Assembly (NCBI GenBank): GCA_025330725.1
Contig: JAIWND010000007.1
Span: forward strand, 434,001 to 498,000
DNA from: Chlamydoabsidia padenii
Taxonomy: Eukaryota; Mucoromycota; Mucoromycetes; Mucorales; Cunninghamellaceae
Reading direction: 5' to 3'
Length of the DNA stretch: 64,000 nucleotides
The notes under the pieces were generated by a model, which was not told where the DNA came from, ran no database searches, and saw only the letters and a list, made by a program, of their open reading frames with translations. The position numbers and the translations under genes are program-made. Positions 49,383 through 59,700 of the stretch are shown one piece after another. Positions within the stretch are counted from its first letter, which is position 1, and every line of letters begins with the position of its first letter.

Positions 49383-49393
49383 CGGGATTTAAA
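49383..49393 (+). promoter_or_regulatory. CGGGATTTGAA-like element, orphan
   Basis: CGGGATTTAAA, one mismatch, 49 bp before an ATG in a strong context (CACCATGG) whose frame ends after 13 codons. Confidence 0.3.
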
Positions 49394-49590
49394 TTACGTG
49401 TTGTTTGCATGATCTTTTCCTTTCGGATGATAGAAAGGCACCATGGCTCAAGTTTCGAATATACCAAAAAGTTCATCATTTTAATAAATAAATAAAATCA
49501 AACAAGACTTTTGATGTACCGTCAAGAAGAAGGTGGGTCACGAGCATTCAACCTTGATTCATTTTACAAAGCAAGGTCCTCACCAAAACA

Positions 49591-49601
49591 TTCAAATCCC
49601 G
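49591..49601 (-). promoter_or_regulatory. Exact CGGGATTTGAA element, orphan
   Basis: Context GGGCGGGATTTGAATG on the minus strand. No recognised gene starts within 1 kb downstream in that direction; CK1 begins 1,041 bp away. Confidence 0.35.
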
Positions 49602-49770
49602 CCCATGCAATTAAGACCATGCATTATTATGTTATTTGAACGCGTATTTTCAAACAAAGTAGATATTTTATTTAAAGTATAAACAAACTAGAGGGAACCA
49701 TTGATTATGGATATGCTAACTATTTACTAGTGTGGATGATTCAATGGAGGGATAAAGGGGGATAAGTCGG

Positions 49771-51016
49771 CTATTTCTTTGGGACATAATCTTTAGAAAG
49801 ATCAATATGAGATAAATGAGTGTTTGTGATCTTGATTCTTTTGTTTCGTGTCTTGGACCGCTTGACCTTGGGCTACATATATAAGAGTTAATTAGTAAAT
49901 GCGATACATAGCGAATTATAAGTCGATATTACCTCGGCCACCACTTTGTTTTCAAAGACATCCATCGTTTTCAAACCGGCTATTAAAAAAAAAAAAGAGT
50001 TAGTCACTGGGGAAGAAGGGGGATACATGTTTCTTTTAATTTACCATTTTCAAGTTCTTTTGGAAGATCAGTTTCATCAGGTATCTTGATATCGGACCAC
50101 ATTGTCTTGAAGTCTATTCATATTAATAAAGGTCAGCTAGTATACAGATAGGATGACATTTTGTTTTTCAGCATCTTACTTTGATCCATGTGTGTGTTTT
50201 GATCAGGTTCGTTATGGAATAAGACCCTTGGATTCCCATCCTTGTTTCGCACCACCATGATCAATCCCTTGTCCGCCAATTCTTCAACAGTTTCATTCAA
50301 TTTCGAATAAGAGTCCTTGAGATCGCGATAATCCATACCACCAGTACCTCGATTCGTTGTTAATAATGTGATCAAATCATCCTTTGATTTGATTTGGAAG
50401 GTTGGCTAAATGATTAAAAAGACAATGGTTAGTACTATATGTTGTTATATGGATCCCGTACTACTTGCCTTGTAACAGAATGTCTGAGCAGTAGGATCAT
50501 AGTCAATCTTATCATTACTGGCCAACTTGTCCCATAATAATTGATTTTTGGCAATGTTGATCTTTGTCCGACTTGTGATACTGACTACTGACTGTGGGCC
50601 ATCCGAGTCCTAAGTATATAAGGAGAAGTGTTGGTGTATTATTGGTCTTGTCTACTGTGATTACCTTTAAAAACTGAATGACAGTATACAGTTGACTCAT
50701 AGCATGAGTACCCGTACCTGTATCTGCTGGTTGTGAGTAGGCTAAGTGGACAAAGATCAATACAACAGGTTAGTTAGTATTCCATCTATGAAAGAGGGGT
50801 AATGCACTTGTTCTTTTGTTACTTACTTCCTGTCTTTTTCGGTTTCTTTCGTTTTTCACCATCAAAGGATGCTCGTGTGTTATTGGAGATCGTTGCATAA
50901 GACTTTTTTCGTTCATCCATTGATGATGACGCTGTGGCTGTTCGTTTGACGTTAAGCATGGTGTTGGCATTGAGCGACTTTTTGAAGCTCTTGACTTGAT
51001 CAGTGAGCTGCGACAT
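49771..51016 (-). CDS. TFA2: Transcription initiation factor TFIIE subunit beta (Tfa2)
   Basis: General RNA polymerase II factor that, with TFIIE-alpha, recruits TFIIH to the pre-initiation complex. About six exons, roughly 290 residues. N-terminal Lys/Ser-rich segment (MSQLTDQVKSFKKSLNANTM, ERKKSYATI). Then winged-helix 1 (AMSQLYTVIQFLKDSDGPQS), the linker strand TFCYKPTFQIKSKDDLITLL, winged-helix 2 (GGMDYRDLKDSYSKLNETVE, ELADKGLIMVVRNKDGNPRV) with LFHNEP, and MWSDIKIPDETDLPKELENA. The basic C-terminus KRSKTRNKRIKITNTHLSHI ends SKDYVPKK. Order and spacing match human GTF2E2 through its C-terminal RRFKTHNEHL-type motif. Confidence 0.93.
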
Positions 51017-51175
51017 GATTGCTGTACAAGTGTATCAATAACAAAATGGTGGAATAGATCAATCGTATAGGCGTTGTGGGTTGGTGATTATTTGGATAGA
51101 ATAACCAAATTAATAACAAACAAAAGAAAAAAGAGAGAAGAGCAAGTAGGATTTTTTTTCTTTTTTTATTAGGGG

Positions 51176-51186
51176 CGGGATTCGAA
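51176..51186 (+). promoter_or_regulatory. CGGGATTTGAA-like element between TFA2 and the KNOP1-like gene
   Basis: CGGGATTCGAA (one mismatch) after GGGG, 95 bp before the plus-strand start and oriented with it. It is the only copy in this 265-bp bidirectional promoter. Confidence 0.45.
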
Positions 51187-51281
51187 TTCAGTCAAAAGGC
51201 TTTTCCAGTTTTTTTTTTTTTTTAAAAAAAAGATCTCTTTCTTTCTTACTCTCACCAAAACACTCGGGGCTTGATCAAAAT

Positions 51282-52094
51282 ATGGGTAGCAGCGACAAGA
51301 AACAAAAGAAGGAAAAGAAGCAAATAAAGGTGGTAGATGGTGACGATCTGACAAACACGGTAAGAAACTGGTGTAGGCCATTGCGAAATGAATGCTTATA
51401 AACATACTAACAGTTACTGTCATTTACAAATTTGTATTTAGATCAAGAAGGACAAGAAGGAAAAGAAGGACAAGAAGGACAAAAAGGACAAGAAGGACAA
51501 GAAGGACAAGAAGGACAAGAAGGACAAGAAGGACAAGAAGGAACAAGGTAGGGACAAGAGGATAGCTACTGGTAAATTAAGGTATAGATAGATTAACACT
51601 TTGAACTTTTGTTGTTGTTATTGTATTATAATTGTAGAACACGCCTGTACTCTGGATAAAAAGCGGAAGCGTGAAGAACCCACCACTACTGAACAAGACA
51701 GCAATAACCAGAACAAGAAGAAACAGAAATCCAAAGCGGAGGAGACCCACAAGGAAGAGGTAGGATCATCACTGGCATAAATCCTCCCACTTGACTAACC
51801 CAACTAATATTACACTAGGAATCATCTACTGGAGGCTGGAATGATTGGAGCAAGGCATCCTTTGGTGGTGATCAGCAACAAAAGAACAAATTCATGCGAC
51901 TTTTAGGGGCCAAGAAATCCAAGCAAGAGGATACACCTACAAAGAAGAAGGGTGGTTTGTTTGGGTCTTTGAAAAGTGCCATTGACGAAGATGAAGGTGC
52001 ACGTATCTCGAATCAACTGGAAAAGCAATTCCAAGATGGATTACACTTTAGAAAACAACAACAAATGGGTCGACGTGGTGGTTTAGGCTTTTAA
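51282..52094 (+). CDS. Lysine-rich nucleolar protein, KNOP1/SMAP-domain type
   Basis: Four exons give about 190 residues. The N-terminal half is almost pure Lys/Asp/Glu, including a KDKKDK array encoded by 9-bp repeats (51440-51540). It is followed by nuclear-localisation-like DKKRKREEP. The C-terminal 90 residues are ordered-looking: GGWNDWSKASFGGDQQQKNK, FMRLLGAKKSK, ISNQLEKQFQDGLHFRKQQQ, MGRRGGLGF. This W..F....KF.RLLG...LE.Q...G pattern is that of the small acidic protein-like (SMAP) domain of KNOP1 and related nucleolar proteins. A role in the nucleolus is inferred. The start ATG at 51282 follows a T-rich leader. Confidence 0.75.
51440..51540 (+). repeat. 9-bp coding minisatellite (GACAAGAAG)n
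   Basis: About eleven tandem copies encode Lys-Lys-Asp units inside the KNOP1-like gene, with only occasional G/A changes at third positions. Copy number is likely variable. Confidence 0.85.
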
Positions 52095-52359
52095 ACTAGT
52101 AATAGTAGTATTAGGATAGGTCTTTATTCGTTACATATATTAATATAAAAACATGCTTGATATCTAGATTATAAAACATTACATTGTCTTTATTAGGATA
52201 ATAGGAATCATGGTGAGATACATATACTTGTACAAAAAAGGGGGTTACTTTTTTTATTATTGTAATTCATTATACACTAATACAATATAGTCTATGACTA
52301 AATGATATGACAGGGACTATAGATACTAGGGTGAAGATGGGATGGAGTATATTCTACAT

Positions 52360-53439
52360 TTAGTGAGACTTGGCAACATCTACAAGAAGAAGATCAATTA
52401 GTTACCATCCAATATCAACATTTCCTTCACTTACTTTGCACATCCAAGATAGCTTGATCCAAGATTTGTTGTTGGATAGCAGGATCTTGGAGATCCTTTT
52501 GAATCTTTTCGATCAAGTAGGCGGCCAATTGCTTTTGTTCGCGTTCACGGACACTGGTTTCATGACGGACCCAAGAATCGAGAGTAGACTTGACTTCTTG
52601 AGCGACGGCGACTTGTTGCTTGAGTTCAAAGGCTTGAGCTTCCAATTGAGCAGTTTCACGAGAGAGTTCAAAGAGGGATTTGGTGACATCAACGAGATCC
52701 TTCATTTGACCAACTTGATCGATACGTTCTTGGACAGCAGACTTGTGGTCTTCACGAGCTTGGTTCAACACAGACTTGATACGCTATAAACCAATATAAA
52801 TTTAGTGAACCCGACCTTTATTGTGATCATATTTACTTACGTTGATGTGTTCGTTACCCATAGCAGTGAAAGGTTCACGAAGGTACTTGAGCAAGACACC
52901 CAAGAGACCAGCAGCACCGACCAACACCAAGGTTTCTTCGTTCAAAATGTAAATTTCCTTGGAGATCAACAAAGTGGCCAAACCAGCACCAGTGGTCAAG
53001 TAGGCAGCCTTGGCAGCTCCAGAGTTACCGGGAAGACTATCGAGAATGCTGGATTCCTTCTTTTCTTCAACTAGGTACCAAAAGAAAAAACAAAAGAGTA
53101 AATACATATTCCATCAAGTAATCACATTCTCAGTCTTGACTTACCTTTGCCTTCAGCAGGAGCGGAATAGGCACGAGTACTACAAGTGATAGTATAAAGA
53201 CAGGTGGTTAATGAAGAGTATCGAACAAAAGTAATGTCGTTTTTTTCAGTGGTCAACTTACAAAGCGATGCCAGCAGTTTTACGAGAAGCGTTCAAAGCA
53301 GCAGGACGAGAGGCAGCGGCCACTATATGAGAGTGGTAAGAAGAGGAATGTTAGTCAAGTTTCCTGTCTGTTTGTTTGTTTGTTTGTTTGTGATTAAAAA
53401 CCTACAAGCTGCGTTCTTGGACAATAATCGAAGAGCCAT
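52360..53439 (-). CDS. ATP4: ATP synthase subunit b, mitochondrial (Atp4)
   Basis: Peripheral-stalk subunit of F1Fo ATP synthase in the inner membrane. About six exons, roughly 240 residues. A basic presequence (MALRLLSKNAA, ASRPAALNASRKTAGIA) is spread over two small exons and ends before TRAYSAPAEGK. Then SILDSLPGNSGAAKAAYLTT, two membrane helices (GAGLATLLISKEIYI, TLVLVGAAGLLGVLLKYL), and REPFTAMGNEHI. The long charged stalk helix follows: QAREDHKSAVQERIDQVGQM, LFELSRETAQLEAQAFELKQ, VRHETSVREREQKQLAAYLI. It ends NVAKSH after a final tiny exon. Codon use is highly biased, as expected for an abundant protein. Confidence 0.95.
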
Positions 53440-53667
53440 TATCTAAGGTATCCAGGATATAATGAACAAAGGGTTAATATATAAAATGTGAATCCAACAA
53501 CAAGTTATGGTTCACTGGTCGTCAGGATGAGGCTTGACTTACACAAAAGAATCTAAAGTAGGATCTAAAAGGAAAGAAGAAGGAAAAGTTCCCCCCCCCC
53601 TGGGTCCGCTCAATTTTTTTATTGGGGAAGCCAAAACAATTTTTTGCACGTCATTTGGGCAGTCGAC

Positions 53668-53698
<31 letters not shown>

Positions 53699-53847
53699 GG
53701 GACTTGAAAAATCAACAAACAGAGACCAAATCAAGACAGTTTATGCGTGAATGAATGTGAGAGTTTTATTAGATATGCTACAAGACAATAGACAGAATAT
53801 GATAAAAGTGTATACTAGACTACAACTAGAGTATTGAAAAATGATAT
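53440..53847. other. ATP4 promoter and MPP6 3' flank
   Basis: A C run (53591-53600), a 26-bp A run (53671-53696) abutting the element GCGGGACTTGAAAA at 53697-53710, and AT-rich DNA beyond. No gene seen. Confidence 0.5.
53698..53708 (+). promoter_or_regulatory. CGGGATTTGAA-like element upstream of ATP4
   Basis: CGGGACTTGAA, one mismatch, 258 bp upstream of the ATP4 start and reading away from it, immediately after a poly(A) tract. Confidence 0.35.
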
Positions 53848-54563
53848 CTATTCTGGTTTGATGAATTCTGCCTTCCTCTGAGTGTCCTTTTTGTGTTTTT
53901 TCGTTCCCGACACATTGTCACCATCTTTTCTGTTTCGTTTAGAGCCATTGCTTTCCACCCGTTTCCGCATTTGATGCATCAAGTCTTCATCCGATATCGT
54001 CCTTTCCTTCTCCTTGGCTTCTTCACGTTGTAGTCGTTGTTCTGCCTCTTCGTTTGGATTCTATACCATTTTAAAAAAAAATAGAGTTGATCATCAAAGG
54101 TCATTTAAGCCCTCCACACCTTGTATGTTCCCACCTTACCTCGATTGTCTTGTTGAATTTCTGGAAGGATTGTCGTCCTGATTGGGTGGTGTCGGTAAAA
54201 GAGAGGTAACTTGGTTGGTATTCCACCCGTATCTTGCTGTGTAAAACCAAAAGAAATATGGTTAGTTTACAAAATAAAGACGTCATGAGAGTCATATACT
54301 TACGGTTTTTGTGCTTCAGTAGCTTCGTAGTCTATTTGCCATTCTGCTTCAGATATGATGCGTTTCCGTTCCTTTTCGATTTGTTCTTGTTGTTCCTTCT
54401 CCAGCGATCGTTGCATGAACTATCATTATATATAATAGAGTTAGTAAAGTCAAATAAACTTGATGGTCAATACTTTTTAGTTTGTTTTTCCTTGCATCCA
54501 CTTTACTTTCATGCCCATCAATCTATTGGAAGGTTTTTTAGTTTGCTTTGTAGAATCAGCCAT
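53848..54563 (-). CDS. MPP6: M-phase phosphoprotein 6 homologue (Mpp6), nuclear exosome cofactor
   Basis: Small RNA-binding cofactor that helps dock the Mtr4 helicase on the nuclear exosome. About four exons, roughly 160 residues. The diagnostic N-terminal helix is SNRLMGMKFMQRSLEKEQQE, followed by KRIISEAEWQIDYEATEAQK. A middle block YQPSYLSFTDTTQSGRQSFQ/KFN matches the SF.GFNP-type segment. The C-terminus is Lys/Arg/Glu-rich (MRKRVESNGSKRNRKDGDNV) and ends KAEFIKPE, similar to the KPQ end of animal MPP6. With UPF1 it is the second RNA-decay gene in the window, but the two are about 48 kb apart. Confidence 0.87.
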
Positions 54564-54674
54564 TATTGGTATGCGGTTAGTCAAAGTATGATAGGAGTGA
54601 AAGAAAAGAGTGGAAATGGAAAAGGCGTAAAAAGCCACACTTGAATCCTCAACAAAAATGAAGCGGGGTTTTTA

Positions 54675-54685
54675 TTCAAATCCCG
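54675..54685 (-). promoter_or_regulatory. Exact CGGGATTTGAA element of MPP6
   Basis: Reads GCCGGGATTTGAATAAA toward MPP6, 111 bp upstream of its ATG. An abutting GCGGGGTTTTTATTC at 54663-54677 on the plus strand may be a second, diverged copy. Confidence 0.5.
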
Positions 54686-55071
54686 GCAGACTTCCCTTTA
54701 TGCAGTTTGGTTCAAAGGTGGTTGGTTCCAAATCGCTTCTTGATGAGAATGAGACTTTGAGATTAAAAGTATGGTATATTTATTGCCTTCATTAAATTAA
54801 TTATAAAGGAGGCTTGATGGTACTTGTATCATAGATATGACGAAGAGTCGCCTGACGGGATATGAATAACGTCAGTTCAGTGTTTGAATGCAGCCAAAAG
54901 ATCACGAGCCATTCCTTTCGACCAGAAATCACCCTGCCAGACTTGAAAAGGAGTACCGTTAAATCGCCCTTAAAAAAAAGATGCAGTACCCAACAAGCAC
55001 AAACACGCTCTCTCAAAACATAAATTTCAAAAAACAAATCTCATTCTACATCCTTTTTCCTTTTACAAATG

Positions 55072-55258
55072 TTAGGTTAAAACGAACTTGAGGCTATACT
55101 ACTCCATACAAGGTACTTGGTATATTGGCCATTATGTAAACTTTGTTGGAAATAGGCTAAGGAATGCACATGGTCACTTTTGTCATTAGCATCGCTTGTT
55201 CATTAAGACATTAGAACTGTCTTAAGATTCCAGGCGAAAATGAGCGGGTTTTGAAATA
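55072..55258 (+). repeat. Dispersed repeat, copy 1 (about 190 bp)
   Basis: Shares with copy 2 the phrases CTTGAGGCTATACT, CTCCATACAAG, CCATTATGTAAACTTTGTTG, AATAGGCTAAGGAATGC and TGGTCACTTTTGTCATTAGC, and ends in AGCGGGTTTTGAAATAAG. There is no coding frame through it and no terminal inverted repeats. Confidence 0.85.
55245..55255 (+). promoter_or_regulatory. CGGGTTTTGAA element inside repeat copy 1
   Basis: One mismatch to the common word. It forms the 3' end of the repeat unit. Confidence 0.35.
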
Positions 55259-55303
55259 AGTTTTATCTTGTGTGTCCATTCTGCGACTTTTTTTAAAAAA
55301 AGT

Positions 55304-55489
55304 CAGGTTAAAAAGCTCTTGAGGCTATACTGCTCCATACAAGATATTTGGTACAATATCCATTATGTAAACTTTGTTGGGAATAGGCTAAGGAATGCTC
55401 ATGGTCACTTTTGTCATTAGCATCGCTTGTTCATTGAGACAATAGAGCCCTCTTGAGATTCCAAGCGACAGAAAGCGGGTTTTGAAATA
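55304..55489 (+). repeat. Dispersed repeat, copy 2 (about 190 bp)
   Basis: Direct repeat of copy 1 with a period of about 232 bp, mostly substitutions between them. It also ends with AGCGGGTTTTGAAATAAG (element at 55476-55486). Confidence 0.85.
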
Positions 55490-55531
55490 AGCTTGGTCTT
55501 TCATTCTACCGAGAATGAAAGATGAAAATAG

Positions 55532-55651
55532 ATATACATCAGAAACAGTAACTCTTAATAAACATACGTCAGAAATAATAACCCGTAATGGATATATGTC
55601 AGATATACTACCTCTTATTGAACACAATTCAGAAATAATAACACTTAATAA
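55532..55651 (+). repeat. 30-bp minisatellite, four diverged units
   Basis: Units at 55532, 55562, 55592 and 55622 follow the pattern AYATAYRTCAGAAATARTAA and then CNCTTAATRA. The period is a multiple of three and the minus strand is open, so it reads as a 10-residue repeat (ISDVYLLRVT-like) in a 79-codon frame (55627-55388). That frame also runs through repeat copy 2 and is probably not a gene. Confidence 0.8.
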
Positions 55652-55849
55652 AGATTTTGTAAAAATAACATTGATTTTATATTAATGCCAAAAATAACAT
55701 TGACTATGTAATTGTCATTTCTTCGTTTTTGTTTGGTATTATGATAAAAAGACTGGGGGGGTTTTTTTTTTCAAACGTGAATTGCTCCTCTTCTAGGTGA
55801 CCCCTGGCAACGACACTTGGTTTGCTGGATTGAGGAATTCATGCAGAGT

Positions 55850-55860
55850 CGGGATTTGAA
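55850..55860 (+). promoter_or_regulatory. Exact CGGGATTTGAA element before a small frame
   Basis: Ends 135 bp before the ATG at 55996. GGGCGGGATAAAAATG at 55945-55960 is a weaker copy closer to the same ATG. Confidence 0.4.
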
Positions 55861-55995
55861 ATTAAAACACCACCTTCACTTGCATGAATCAAATCACATT
55901 GTTTTGTACGTACCCTTGGAAGAAAAAACGGATTTGCTTCGTGGGGGCGGGATAAAAATGCAGCAATAAACATTTTGAAGAAAGAGATTTATAAA

Positions 55996-56145
55996 ATGGC
56001 GACCAATATCGATTACCCAGCTTTTACACCATCAACAGCATCAACAGTTACAGCACAAATTTTATTCAAGTACTTATTTGGTGGCAACAATTCTTGGAAA
56101 GAGAATATGGGCCACTACCTTCCACGAGAAGGAGGTATAATGTAG
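55996..56145 (+). CDS. Possible 49-residue small protein or first exon
   Basis: ATG in AAAATGGCG context opens MATNIDYPAFTPSTASTVTA, then QILFKYLFGGNNSWKENMG and HYLPREGGIM. Composition is protein-like and two promoter words precede it in the right orientation. A GGTATAATG near the end could be a donor, making this a first exon, but I found no second exon. No family is recognised. Confidence 0.35.
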   Translation: MATNIDYPAFTPSTASTVTAQILFKYLFGGNNSWKENMGHYLPREGGIM

Positions 56146-56250
56146 TAATGGTGAGTTGCATGAACCACTCATATCCGTATTATCGCTAACTGAATTTTGC
56201 ATTCGCCGGCTAATTACTTCAAAATTAAAGTTACGCTTAGTGGAGCCAAG

Positions 56251-56261
56251 CGGGATCTGAA
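56251..56261 (+). promoter_or_regulatory. CGGGATTTGAA-like element before repeat copy 3
   Basis: CGGGATCTGAA (one mismatch) in AAGCGGGATCTGAAAATG. It lies about 45 bp before the third repeat copy, not at its end as in copies 1 and 2. Confidence 0.35.
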
Positions 56262-56301
56262 AATGAAGTCAGGTTCCTTTTCGTACTTTTTTTACAAATG
56301 A

Positions 56302-56480
56302 CAGGTAAAAGTCATCGCAAGTCTGGACTGGCCAACACAAGGGTCTTGGAGCTTGGCTTTTGTGGTAAATTATGTTGGAAATATGCTATGTATAGTGTCC
56401 ACATCACCACTTCAATCATTAGCATCTGTTGACAAGTGAGCGAGTAGTGCTCTTCCGAAATTCCGTGCGCCCAGCAATTC
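56302..56480 (+). repeat. Dispersed repeat, copy 3 (diverged)
   Basis: Recognisable by GACAGGTAAAAG, AATTATGTTGGAAATATGCTA, ATCATTAGCATC and GTGCTCTTCCGAAATTCCG in the same order as copies 1 and 2, with many changes. Confidence 0.5.
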
Positions 56481-56717
56481 CCTAGTCAGATAAAAGACCA
56501 TAGTGATTGATTATATGAAGAATCAAGGGTAATTTATTAGTAGCCACAGCTAAAAAAAAAAAAAAAAAAAACTTTTTTTATTTTAAAGACAATATGCACA
56601 TCAAACAAGTGAAACTAAACAAATCTATAACTAAAATTAAACACTACTAAAATCCAATATGAATATGCACCCGCCCACCTATTTATCGTCGTTCCATACC
56701 AAAATCGTCGGGACCAA

Positions 56718-59700
56718 TCATGTGTAATGAAGAGCTTCTTCAATGCAATAATTGATAAAGTCTTTTCTTGGTGTCATGTCCATACCATAATGCCGACCGA
56801 GTTGTTCCCGCACTTGTTTCTTGGTCAATGTATTCAGATCCGCCGTTGTGGTGATACGTTGTACTTCGCGCTGGATGTCTTCATCAGGAATATCCATCAC
56901 TGTCATGGGTTGCTGCTGCTGCTGCTGCTGCTGGTAGCTTAATTGACTTGGCGCATCCATCATCGGCATCGAGGCATAGTATGGATTGTTGATGTTGTTG
57001 TTCGGTGTTGCTGGATACATCATCATGCTTTGGTGAGGTTCGCTGTAAATCGATGTGTTGCCTGGTAAGATAGAGGACGCCCGGAAAAACTGCTGACTTT
57101 GTGAGTAGCGTAACATACTATTTGCATCTGATGCCATGGGTTGCAATGGAGGACCCATAGAATACATGCCGCTGGTGATGCCACTTGACATGGCCGCTGC
57201 CATCATTTGTTGTTGATGCTGTTGCTGTTGTGATCGTCTAGATATCGCAGTGACTTCGGTGATCTTGGTTTCGGCCGAGTTTGTTTCCCATAGTTCGTTT
57301 TCATGATCCTTCCATTTCTTGAGAGGGATACTTCGTGGATCAAACCGACCTTCATCTGCTGCTAAAGCTTTTTTATGCCCGCCTTCGCCAACCACCACAC
57401 GTGTGTTACCCCAGGAGAAGTCATCAAAGTGCCAAAACGAGTAGATTGGCATAAAGAAGGAGAAGAGTGGAATGGCCAAGATATATACAATCATCCAGCC
57501 GATATGTTCCCACTACAAGAGAATAGCATTATGAGAATTAGTTGCTGTATTTACTACCCCCATCTGTACTTTACCTTTCGGCGCAGAATAAAGATAATAG
57601 CTTGCAAGCCATAAACACCACCAAGAGTAAGTATGGATATCATAGGTACTTGACCAGCATCGGTAACCAAACGATAAATGAGGTATATTAAATAACAAAC
57701 AATAGCAGGCATCGTCAATGTGCTGAGCAAATCAAGAATGACCACAAACCGCATGGAGAAACAGCAAAAACCACAGAGTTGAGGTAAAAACATAAGTTCG
57801 CCCAAGTTGTGAATGGTAGAGTTGATCCACCGACGTCGCTGAGAGAGAAGAATACTCCATCGATCGGGCTAAAGAGGGACAAAAAAAAAAAAAAAAAAAA
57901 AAAGGAGGGGAATGAGTTTATCAGTTGGATTGTAACCTCTATATATATACATACCGCATTGGTGAGACATCCAGCATCCGCCGTAAACCGAGTCTTGTAA
58001 GTTGGGAAGTGCTTGAGAATTAATGTGGTCAGGTACCGATCTTCACCCAAATGGAGCAAATTCTTTTGATGGAGAGTATTGACGCGATTTTCAGAGTAAT
58101 CTTCAATCACCTGATTACTAATCAACAAAGGCTGTTGCTTGGCCGGAGAGCGGACACGATACATACAAAAGCATCCAGGAAGACATGTGACAGATCCAAA
58201 CAATGATTCAAACGCCTTGGCCAAAAAGTGAGATATGTAATATTCGTAGACTTGAATCATCGTCACCCAGCTATCTTTTTCATTTGCCAATTTAGTTTCA
58301 CCGCAAAGACCAACCACCTTTGAGTCATGAACAAAACAGGATACCATACGATTCAAAGAGTCTGGAAGAACTTCAGTATCAGCATCCACCATGAGCACAA
58401 ATTCGTAGAATCCAGGATTTACGCCAATCACATTCTTGATCTGATGATAGATTTCCAATTCCATAGGAGCCATAGCTGATTCAAAGTGCACCTTGTTCAA
58501 AAACCGCATGAGGACCATTTGTGAGTCACGTTTACCACGATTACCAGGTTTCTGTCGTTCACCAGGACCACCTACTTTCACCACGACCACATATGGTACC
58601 ACATGTCCAGCACATTCGTAAAGTCCAGAGTATATCTTGCCCATATTATGTTGCTTGGCACCTTCACCGAGAGAGAAGAAAGACAGAGGTTCAGGGTCTA
58701 CATTTGGATCGACACCAAGAATATCCAAAACAATTCGGGGTGTAGGTCGATCATTTCCGCTACCAATCAACATGCCATCACACACCAAGAAGATTAATTT
58801 GCGTTTGTCGTCATATCGTAGCACAGCAATAGAGTCGATAGTTTTGCGTAGTGATTCTTCGCTTTCAGTATAGCAAGGCACCTGGCACACGATAAACTTG
58901 TCGTATTCTTCTGGTTCACGGTGAGTCCCCAATTGCAAGGCCGCCAAGAATTTGAATATGATAACAGCACAAAGGAAGCCAGTGACAATCAGTAAAAAGT
59001 ATTCTGAGAATTGACATTGGAAGGACCGTCTTGTATCCACCTTTCCAACAAAGAAGAGATTGCGCAGACATACCAGTTGACGATGTCGAAGTTGATCGTT
59101 TATTGGTAGAGCATCAAAGTGATTCGAGATATCCGTACCTGCCAATTGTCGGAAGAGTTCTACAATACCGTTATCCATAAAGTTGAGATTGACATTACTT
59201 GCTAATTGTTGTCCATTAGGCGCACGTGGAACGCGACCACCCATAAGATAGTAGGTTAAATCATATACATCACCGTGTAAGATAGCCCATTGTCGATGTG
59301 TCGAGATGTCGCCTACATTTACCACGTTAGTTGCTTGTCGAAGAATATCCCTCGGTTCATAGCCCATGAATCCAAGTCGGTAGTTTTTGCGCATGTAGAC
59401 CAATTGTTCATGATACCAATCGGGACGATAATCGTTGGTGAAGTAGCGAAAGTCGTGATAGGCCGCATTCTTGTCGGTAAGATTGACTTGGAAATCCAGC
59501 ACCACCTCTTCAGAGACATATCCATCCGTTCCATCGCAAAGAGCAGACACCTGTAGAGGGAATAGATTGGTAGCATCTTTTCCAGCATAGTCGAATATTG
59601 CGTCTTCAGGAATCACTTCAGAGGCCCAATGATGAGGAGCAAACTTGGTCAGATCAAATACTTCACCACGAATAGCCACAAAAGCTGCGTCCTTGTCCGA

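Larger units (their letters stand above)
48551..49770. other. CK1 5' region and TFIIE-beta 3' flank, 1.2 kb without a recognised gene
   Basis: Near the CK1 start: (TG)n/(TA)n at 48572-48598 and (GA)n at 48714-48734, with long purine-rich leader DNA. Further on are two oriented CGGG-TTTGAA words facing each other (49383 plus, 49591 minus). Between them, CACCATGGCTC at 49440 opens only a 13-codon frame. The plus frame at 48859-49173 lacks protein-like composition. Confidence 0.45.
54564..56717. other. 2.1-kb repeat-rich spacer between MPP6 and chitin synthase
   Basis: Mostly noncoding. It contains two roughly 190-bp direct repeats and a third diverged copy, a 30-bp minisatellite, at least five CGGG-TTTGAA words and a 49-codon frame at 55996. 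The density of promoter-like words without recognised genes sets this stretch apart from the rest of the window. Confidence 0.55.

Noticed and set aside
55072..55489. Transposable element (TIR or LTR)
   Set aside because: No terminal inverted repeats, target-site duplications or transposase/RT coding were seen; kept only as a repeat family.
55532..55651. CRISPR-like direct repeats
   Set aside because: The units are contiguous, diverged and lack spacers, and the DNA is eukaryotic. It is a minisatellite.
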